A stretch of 9,426 nt of DNA from G039029935 sp039029935 (lineage in GTDB: Bacteria > Chloroflexota > Anaerolineae > Caldilineales > Caldilineaceae), in NCBI GenBank assembly GCA_039029935.1, contig JBCCFC010000469.1, positions 1 through 9,426 of the forward strand, read 5' to 3'. A program made the position numbers and the translations under genes. Position 1 is the first letter of the stretch; every line of letters starts with the position of its first letter. Under the pieces are notes generated by a model. It ran no database searches, was not told the origin of the DNA, and saw only the letters and a list, made by a program, of their open reading frames with translations. Positions 4,888 to 9,426 of the stretch are shown here, one piece after another.

Positions 4888-6408
4888 ATGAAAAATCGAC
4901 AAACGCGTGTCGCTATCGGCACCATCTTTACCGAGTGTAATCAGTTGGGTGGTGTACCGATTACGCTTGATTGGTTTGAGCGGTATGAATTGCTGCGTGG
5001 CGAAGATATCTTGACGCTTGATTCAGGGGTTGCAGGTGGCATGTTGCAGGTGCTTTATGAAAACGGTATTAATGTCGTGCCTCTGCTGTATGCCAGCACA
5101 TGTCCGGGCGGGCCGCTGACGACAGAATGCTATACTGCACTCAAAGATGACCTGCTCAATACATTGCGCGAGAGTTTGTCCAACGATACCTCCGTTGATG
5201 GTGTCTTGCTGCCATTACATGGTGCGGCCTGTGTGGAGACGATTGGGGATTTGGAAGGGGATATAATCAAGGCCGTGCGCCAGATAGTCGGTGATGCTAT
5301 CCCCATTGTCGTCACGCTCGACCTTCATGCACATGTGACGGCTGACATGGTTCGCGATGCCGATGCACTACTGGCGTGGGAGACCTATCCTCATGCAGAT
5401 GCTTTCACGACTGGTCAACGGGGTGCGCAGATGATGGTGGATATATTGGCTGGGCGTTGTCACCCGACAATGGCGATGGCAAAAGTTCCTGTGATTACCA
5501 GTGCCATTCATGGTTCAACCGAAGGCGACGATCCTTTTGCCTATCTCATGCGTGAAGCTAAGGTGTTGGAAGATCAAGTGGATGTGCTTTCAACCAGCAT
5601 GATTCTGGTACATCCATACCTAGACCAAGCAGACATGGGCAGCGGTGCAATTGTCATCACTGATGACGACCTTGACGGTGCAATTGCAAAGGCAGATGCA
5701 TTGGCACACGCATATTGGTCGCGCCGTTTTGAACTGGAGCCGCAGACATGGACACCCGCCCAAGCGATTGCAGAGGCGTTGCAGCTCGATGGTGATGGTC
5801 CAATCCTCTTGGTTGAAACATCCGATTGTTGTGGTGGTGGCGCAGCGGGTGACAGCATCGCTACGCTGGCTGCACTGTTGGCAACCGATGTGCAAGAAAC
5901 TGCGTTGGTTCCTGTAGTTGACCCGAACGCAGCACAACATTGTCATGATTCAGGTGTTGGTGCGATGGTGACGTTAACATTGGGGCATCAGCAGGACCCA
6001 AGGTGGGGACGACCTATCGCTGTCACGGGGCGTGTGGAGCACTTAAGCGACGGTAAGTTTATCTATGATGGCGGTATTTTTGATGGCGTTGTGGGCGAGA
6101 TGGGACCGTCAGCGGTGCTTGAAATTGGTTCAATCCGCGTGTTAATCACAACCTATGCGACCTACGATTGGCAAGATGAACAGTTTCGTTCCGTCAATCT
6201 GGACCCGACAGCAGCCACCTTTATTGTCGCCAAAAACCCAATGAACTTTCGCATGGCCTATGGCGATGTCGCCCAAGCCGTGTTTATCCTTGACACACCC
6301 GGACCCACACCGCCGACTTTGCGACATGTCAACTTTCAGCAGCTTGCACAACCATACTTTCCCGTGGATGAGGATATCCCAAATTTGAATCCCACAATTT
6401 TGACGTGA
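4888..6408 (+). CDS. M81 family metallopeptidase (MlrC/microcystinase-like)
   Basis: The 506-residue protein matches the M81/MlrC family, zinc enzymes named after the hydrolase that finishes microcystin linear-peptide degradation in Sphingomonas; most members act on unknown small peptides or amides. The N-terminal catalytic domain (about 5-300) keeps the expected metal and active-site residues: E16 in IFTECN, H111 in PLHGA, D145 and H147 in LDLHAH, and H169 in ETYPHAD. The C-terminal MlrC domain (about 305-490) has TSDCCGGGAAGDS (311-323), where the usual D-N-P-G-G-G loop reads D-C-C-G-G-G. Length is normal for the family. There is no signal peptide, so it is probably cytoplasmic. ATG 4888 has AAGGA 7 nt upstream. 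M81 genes often sit beside peptide ABC transporters; none is seen here. The upstream neighbour is a PhyH-like oxygenase gene with its own candidate promoter. The substrate cannot be named. Confidence 0.92.
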   Translation: MKNRQTRVAIGTIFTECNQLGGVPITLDWFERYELLRGEDILTLDSGVAGGMLQVLYENGINVVPLLYASTCPGGPLTTECYTALKDDLLNTLRESLSNDTSVDGVLLPLHGAACVETIGDLEGDIIKAVRQIVGDAIPIVVTLDLHAHVTADMVRDADALLAWETYPHADAFTTGQRGAQMMVDILAGRCHPTMAMAKVPVITSAIHGSTEGDDPFAYLMREAKVLEDQVDVLSTSMILVHPYLDQADMGSGAIVITDDDLDGAIAKADALAHAYWSRRFELEPQTWTPAQAIAEALQLDGDGPILLVETSDCCGGGAAGDSIATLAALLATDVQETALVPVVDPNAAQHCHDSGVGAMVTLTLGHQQDPRWGRPIAVTGRVEHLSDGKFIYDGGIFDGVVGEMGPSAVLEIGSIRVLITTYATYDWQDEQFRSVNLDPTAATFIVAKNPMNFRMAYGDVAQAVFILDTPGPTPPTLRHVNFQQLAQPYFPVDEDIPNLNPTILT

Positions 6409-6462
6409 GTGCTTAATTTCTGTTTTGAGATAAATTCATGTATAGTGTAGTCTGTAATTGAT

Positions 6463-6493
6463 TTGTCAAGGTATATTGTGAAAAGCATATAAT
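6463..6493 (+). promoter_or_regulatory. Candidate promoter upstream of the AAA-like ATPase gene
   Basis: TTGTCA (6463-6468, five of six matches) and a perfect TATAAT (6488-6493) are separated by 19 nt. The small palindrome TTGATTTGTCAA (6458-6469) overlaps the -35 region and may be an operator. The -10 lies only 2 nt before the GGAGG ribosome binding site, so a start at about 6500 would remove it from the mRNA. Either transcription starts unusually close, or a different promoter is used, for example one with the weaker -10 TATATT at 6472-6477. Confidence 0.35.
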
Positions 6494-6495
6494 TT

Positions 6496-6500
6496 GGAGG
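6496..6500 (+). promoter_or_regulatory. Ribosome binding site that sets the start at ATG 6512
   Basis: GGAGG lies 11 nt before ATG 6512, a long but workable spacing. The in-frame TTG at 6494 overlaps the GGAGG and has no site of its own, so it is rejected as the start. Confidence 0.6.
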
Positions 6501-6511
6501 ATATTGATACC

Positions 6512-8131
6512 ATGAGACAGTTCCACTCTTACGGCCCTGTGGATATACGACATCATTATGCGGTTGAACGCCTGCTAATGGTCGAGAAGTGTTTGGAGCA
6601 ACTCGTTGGTGTCCCCGACGAAGGCGGTCATTACTTCACCATCTGGGGACCTCGACAAACAGGCAAAACATGGCTCCTGCGCCAGATGAAAAAAGAGATT
6701 CCGGCACGATATGGTGACCAGTTCACCGTATTTAGTTTTTCATTGGGAAATTTGCGTGGCTTAGAAGACGCGCCAGATTTGGAGAATGACCAAGTGTTTT
6801 TCCCCACAGCATTGGCGGGTATTTTAAAAGCTGCTTTACCAGGTAGACCCAATGTCGATAATTGGGAGACATTTGCGCACATCTTTGATAAAGAGGGTGG
6901 TTTATGGGACCGTCCAGTGATATTGATGATTGATGAAGCAGATACCTCTCCGCCACGACTGCTTGATTGGATAGCAGGACGTTTCCGCGAGTTATATCTG
7001 GAACGTGACACGAACTATTTACATGGACTAGCCTTGATTGGTGTCCGCGCCGTCCTTGGCATTGAGAGTAAACGCGGTTCGCCCTTTAACATACAGAAAT
7101 CGCTCAACGTCGCTAACCTCACTCGTGCCGAAGTGCTGGAGATGTACCAACAATATCAAGATGAACGTGATCAGTTGATTGATTCAGACGTGATCGAGGC
7201 GATTTATCATGATACAAAAGGACAACCGGGCTTGGTGTCGTGGTTTGGAGAATTGTTAACAGACAAATATAACACAACACCCGACCAGCCGATTACACTT
7301 GAAAATTGGAAATGGACACAACACAAGGCGCGCTATGTTGAACCCAATAACACAATTTTAAACTTGATTGCCAAGGCACAGGACCCCGAAAATCTACCCT
7401 TTCTCGCAAAGCTCTTTACCCAAGCCGACCAGCCCTTCGCCTTTCGCGACCCTCAAGTCAATTATCTGTATATGCATGGCATCATTGATTCAAAAACCGT
7501 GGAAGCACCCGATGGTGAACTTACCGAAGTCTGTTGCTTTAGTTCGCCTTTTATCCAGGATACACTCTATCACGCTTTCCAGTCTACCCTCATCGGACAT
7601 GACAACCCCATTTTGGTGTTGCATCCGCTGGATGAATTAACTGACGTTTTTGCTGACCCGAATAAACTAGATTTGCCGGCATTGTTGCGACGTTACAAAG
7701 ATTATTTGGCGCAACTTCGCGAAAAGGGCATTAATCCATGGAAAGATCAACCACGTCGCAAAACAGACTTTCAATTGATGGAAGCGGTAGGGCATTTTCA
7801 TCTCTATGCATGGCTTAAGGATGCGCTTGCCAACGCCGCCTCTGTCAGCCCCGAATTCCCGACGGGCAATGGGCAAGTTGATTTGCATATCCGTCGTCGC
7901 CGCAATGGTCATGAGCAGATTGGCTTAATTGAGGTCAAGAGCTTTTCAACTGCCACTATGCTCAAAAAAGACAGAACACAGGCTGCACGCTATGCGCGTA
8001 AAGTTGGGTTAACCTACGTGACGTTAGCAGTTTTTGTGCCTGTGCTCGATGAGGATGTGTTGACACAGTTGTCAACGACCCAGACGGTGAAAGGTGTGGA
8101 TGTGACGGTGGTTGCGATTGGGTGGGTGTGA
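6512..8131 (+). CDS. AAA-like P-loop ATPase fused to a PD-(D/E)XK nuclease-like domain
   Basis: The 539-residue protein has two parts. The N-terminal ATPase (about 1-250) begins with MRQFHSYGPV and carries Walker A GPRQTGKTW (46-54, K52, T53) and Walker B VILMIDEAD (136-144, D141-E142), followed by a LALIGVRAVLG strand (173-183). This resembles bacterial AAA-like ATPases of the Orc/Cdc6-STAND-related type. A helical linker, perhaps winged-helix (about 275-370), follows. The C-terminal domain (about 415-539) has the layout of a PD-(D/E)XK nuclease fold: helix with E424; strand GQVDLHI with D457; strand GLIEVKSF with E474 and K476; then RTQAARYARKVGL with Q490. The architecture resembles AAA-ATPase_like plus PDDEXK_9 proteins, which are abundant in environmental bacteria and have no established function. 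A role in defence, mobile-element control or DNA processing is only inference. It is monocistronic and converges with the next gene. Confidence 0.82.
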   Translation: MRQFHSYGPVDIRHHYAVERLLMVEKCLEQLVGVPDEGGHYFTIWGPRQTGKTWLLRQMKKEIPARYGDQFTVFSFSLGNLRGLEDAPDLENDQVFFPTALAGILKAALPGRPNVDNWETFAHIFDKEGGLWDRPVILMIDEADTSPPRLLDWIAGRFRELYLERDTNYLHGLALIGVRAVLGIESKRGSPFNIQKSLNVANLTRAEVLEMYQQYQDERDQLIDSDVIEAIYHDTKGQPGLVSWFGELLTDKYNTTPDQPITLENWKWTQHKARYVEPNNTILNLIAKAQDPENLPFLAKLFTQADQPFAFRDPQVNYLYMHGIIDSKTVEAPDGELTEVCCFSSPFIQDTLYHAFQSTLIGHDNPILVLHPLDELTDVFADPNKLDLPALLRRYKDYLAQLREKGINPWKDQPRRKTDFQLMEAVGHFHLYAWLKDALANAASVSPEFPTGNGQVDLHIRRRRNGHEQIGLIEVKSFSTATMLKKDRTQAARYARKVGLTYVTLAVFVPVLDEDVLTQLSTTQTVKGVDVTVVAIGWV

Positions 8132-8145
8132 TTATTCCTGTGTAA

Positions 8146-9426
8146 TTATTGACGTGCGATTTGTAGAATCTCCTGATGAGTCAGACCGTGAACTGTAGAC
8201 ACTTCCCCATCAGGCCAGCGTACCTCCAGCATCTCAATCTCACTATTAACAGGCAACCCAAAATGCACACGGGCAGCATCACCAGAAAGATATCCACTGC
8301 TGACACGTACCCGACGCGTATAGGTTCCCGTGCTTGTATGCAGTGCCAACTGTGTCCCAATGGCGTACGTGTTACCTGAATTCGGCCAACGTACATCCAT
8401 CAACAACGCTGCGCCTTCACATAGTTGATTCTCAAAAATTTGCGCAGGCGCACGGAGATTGTTGACCAAAATATCCAAATCGCCGTCACCATCCAAGTCG
8501 GCCATGCTCATGCTGCGACCGCCTCGTGTGCTGCCCAAATCCCACTCTGGCGCAAGCACAAAGCTTTGCCCAACCTTGTTACGAAAGGCTTGGTTCTCTT
8601 CAATCAACTCATCGTTGGGCAGATGGCTAAAGATTTCTTGTGCCGCCATGCCATTGACAATATAAAAATCGAGGAAGCCATCTTGGTTCAAGTCGCCAAA
8701 CTTGCCTGACCAACTCCAGCCTGTGGCTTCAATGCTGTGACCGGAACCATCTGAAACCACATGGGTTTGCGCTGCCAGATTGGTGTATTGCCCTGCTTCA
8801 TCACGCACCTGTAGCACGTTGAACATTCTCTGCGGGTCATCTGCGGGCAGATTATGCGGCATGGTATCAATCACAGGTTGCCACTGCTCCATAATCTCTG
8901 GCGCATCTGAGTAGGGGTGCATATCGGCAGCAAAGAACTCGGGTGAGCCATCATTGTTGATATCCCCCGTGTCAAAGCTCATCGTGCTATGGGTTGTGGT
9001 TGTAAATGGTGTTGCCTCTGCCCACGTACCATCACGATTGAGCCACACTTGGTCACGTGTGTCAAAGTCATTGCCAACCATGATATCCAGCCTGCCATCC
9101 ATGTCGATATCAGAGACTTCTAGTGCAAGAGCCTGGGCTTTCTCCGCAAGACGAGTAGGGATAAAGGTGTTATCCGCTTGCTGTTGATAGACAAAGACAC
9201 CCGATTGCCCTGTTTCTTTGTATAGCTCACCCATCTGCTTTTCCAGCGAGACATCGTAAGAGCCTGTCACCAAATCTAGATCGCCATCCACATCCAGGTC
9301 AGCCCAGTTGAGCGAGTAGGCCAGTGCATCAACGCCCAATAGCCGGTCTTGTACAAACTGGTCGGCAGTCCCCATATTTTCACCCGTATTGCGCCAGTAA
9401 CGGACATCACCAATCCGCGCCGTTGC
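8146..9426 (-). CDS. FG-GAP/VCBS repeat protein with ASPIC-UnbV domain (CRTAC1-like), N-terminus cut by window edge
   Basis: The reading frame is open to the window edge: codons upstream of the ATG at 9375 continue as GDVRYWRNTGEN, which fits the protein. The 426 visible residues are therefore a C-terminal fragment and the ATG at 9375 is not the start. Counting from that ATG, FG-GAP calcium-loop motifs appear at 26-34 (DLDVDGDLD), 89-97 (DIDMDGRLD), 138-146 (DINNDGSPE), 228-236 (DLNQDGFLD) and 293-301 (DLDGDGDLD), indicating a calcium-binding integrin-alpha-like beta-propeller. The end (about 323-408) is a clear ASPIC/UnbV domain: YAIGTQLALHT, SSGYLSGDAARVHFGLP, EVRWPDGEV. Proteins of this CRTAC1-like architecture are usually exported and may bind or process surface polymers; the signal peptide would be outside the window. 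The stop lies 14 bp from the stop of the convergent ATPase gene. Confidence 0.93.
   Translation of the reverse strand, partial: ATARIGDVRYWRNTGENMGTADQFVQDRLLGVDALAYSLNWADLDVDGDLDLVTGSYDVSLEKQMGELYKETGQSGVFVYQQQADNTFIPTRLAEKAQALALEVSDIDMDGRLDIMVGNDFDTRDQVWLNRDGTWAEATPFTTTTHSTMSFDTGDINNDGSPEFFAADMHPYSDAPEIMEQWQPVIDTMPHNLPADDPQRMFNVLQVRDEAGQYTNLAAQTHVVSDGSGHSIEATGWSWSGKFGDLNQDGFLDFYIVNGMAAQEIFSHLPNDELIEENQAFRNKVGQSFVLAPEWDLGSTRGGRSMSMADLDGDGDLDILVNNLRAPAQIFENQLCEGAALLMDVRWPNSGNTYAIGTQLALHTSTGTYTRRVRVSSGYLSGDAARVHFGLPVNSEIEMLEVRWPDGEVSTVHGLTHQEILQIARQ

Noticed and set aside
6494..6511. TTG 6494 as the start of the ATPase gene
   Set aside because: It overlaps the GGAGG that serves ATG 6512 and the likely promoter -10 lies directly before it.
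8176..9187. Plus-strand open frames within the CRTAC1-like gene
   Set aside because: Shadows of the minus-strand FG-GAP/ASPIC frame, whose calcium-loop repeats and C-terminal domain are unmistakable.

Overview
The window looks like chromosomal DNA of a free-living, mid-GC (about half G+C by eye) Gram-negative-type or Chloroflexota-like environmental bacterium. The taxon is an inference with low to moderate confidence. It rests on ftsY next to prfB, intergenic gaps filled with 7- and 8-bp tandem repeats (common in Chloroflexota and cyanobacteria), and accessory families frequent in Chloroflexota and Planctomycetota: a PhyH-like dioxygenase, M81/MlrC, an AAA-like ATPase with a nuclease-like tail, and CRTAC1/ASPIC. 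No rRNA, tRNA, CRISPR array, transposase or phage gene is visible.

Layout. 1-2380 is a housekeeping block on the + strand: ftsY (SRP receptor GTPase, TTG start behind an extended -10 promoter) and prfB (release factor 2). prfB is split by a textbook +1 programmed frameshift at 1307-1313, so the true gene starts at ATG 1244 and encodes 365 residues. A strong rho-independent terminator (2352-2380) closes the block. The gap between the two genes holds an octamer repeat array that begins in the ftsY stop codon, a 77-bp palindromic MITE-like element with CTAG ends, and a heptamer array just before the prfB ribosome binding site.

2453-6408 holds three + strand metabolic genes: a cytoplasmic beta-propeller protein of unknown substrate, a PhyH-type Fe/2-oxoglutarate dioxygenase-like protein whose iron-binding H-x-D/E motif reads H-S-G, and an M81 (MlrC/microcystinase-like) metallopeptidase. 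The gaps between them are 167 bp (to the dioxygenase ATG) and 243 bp. The first carries a promoter followed by a perfect 26-bp-stem hairpin in the dioxygenase leader. The second is bounded by inverted heptamer arrays and holds a candidate promoter. The three may be separate transcription units with a related catabolic or modifying role, but no pathway can be named.

6512-8131 (+) encodes an AAA-like P-loop ATPase fused to a C-terminal PD-(D/E)XK-nuclease-like domain, behind its own candidate promoter. It converges with only 14 bp between it and an FG-GAP/ASPIC-UnbV (CRTAC1-like) protein on the - strand (8146 to the window edge, N-terminus missing).

Most worth checking: the H-x-G iron site of the dioxygenase (halogenase-like ligand set), the leader hairpin in front of it, the paired short-repeat arrays that tie stop codons to the next ribosome binding site, the MITE-like palindrome, and the ATPase-nuclease fusion.
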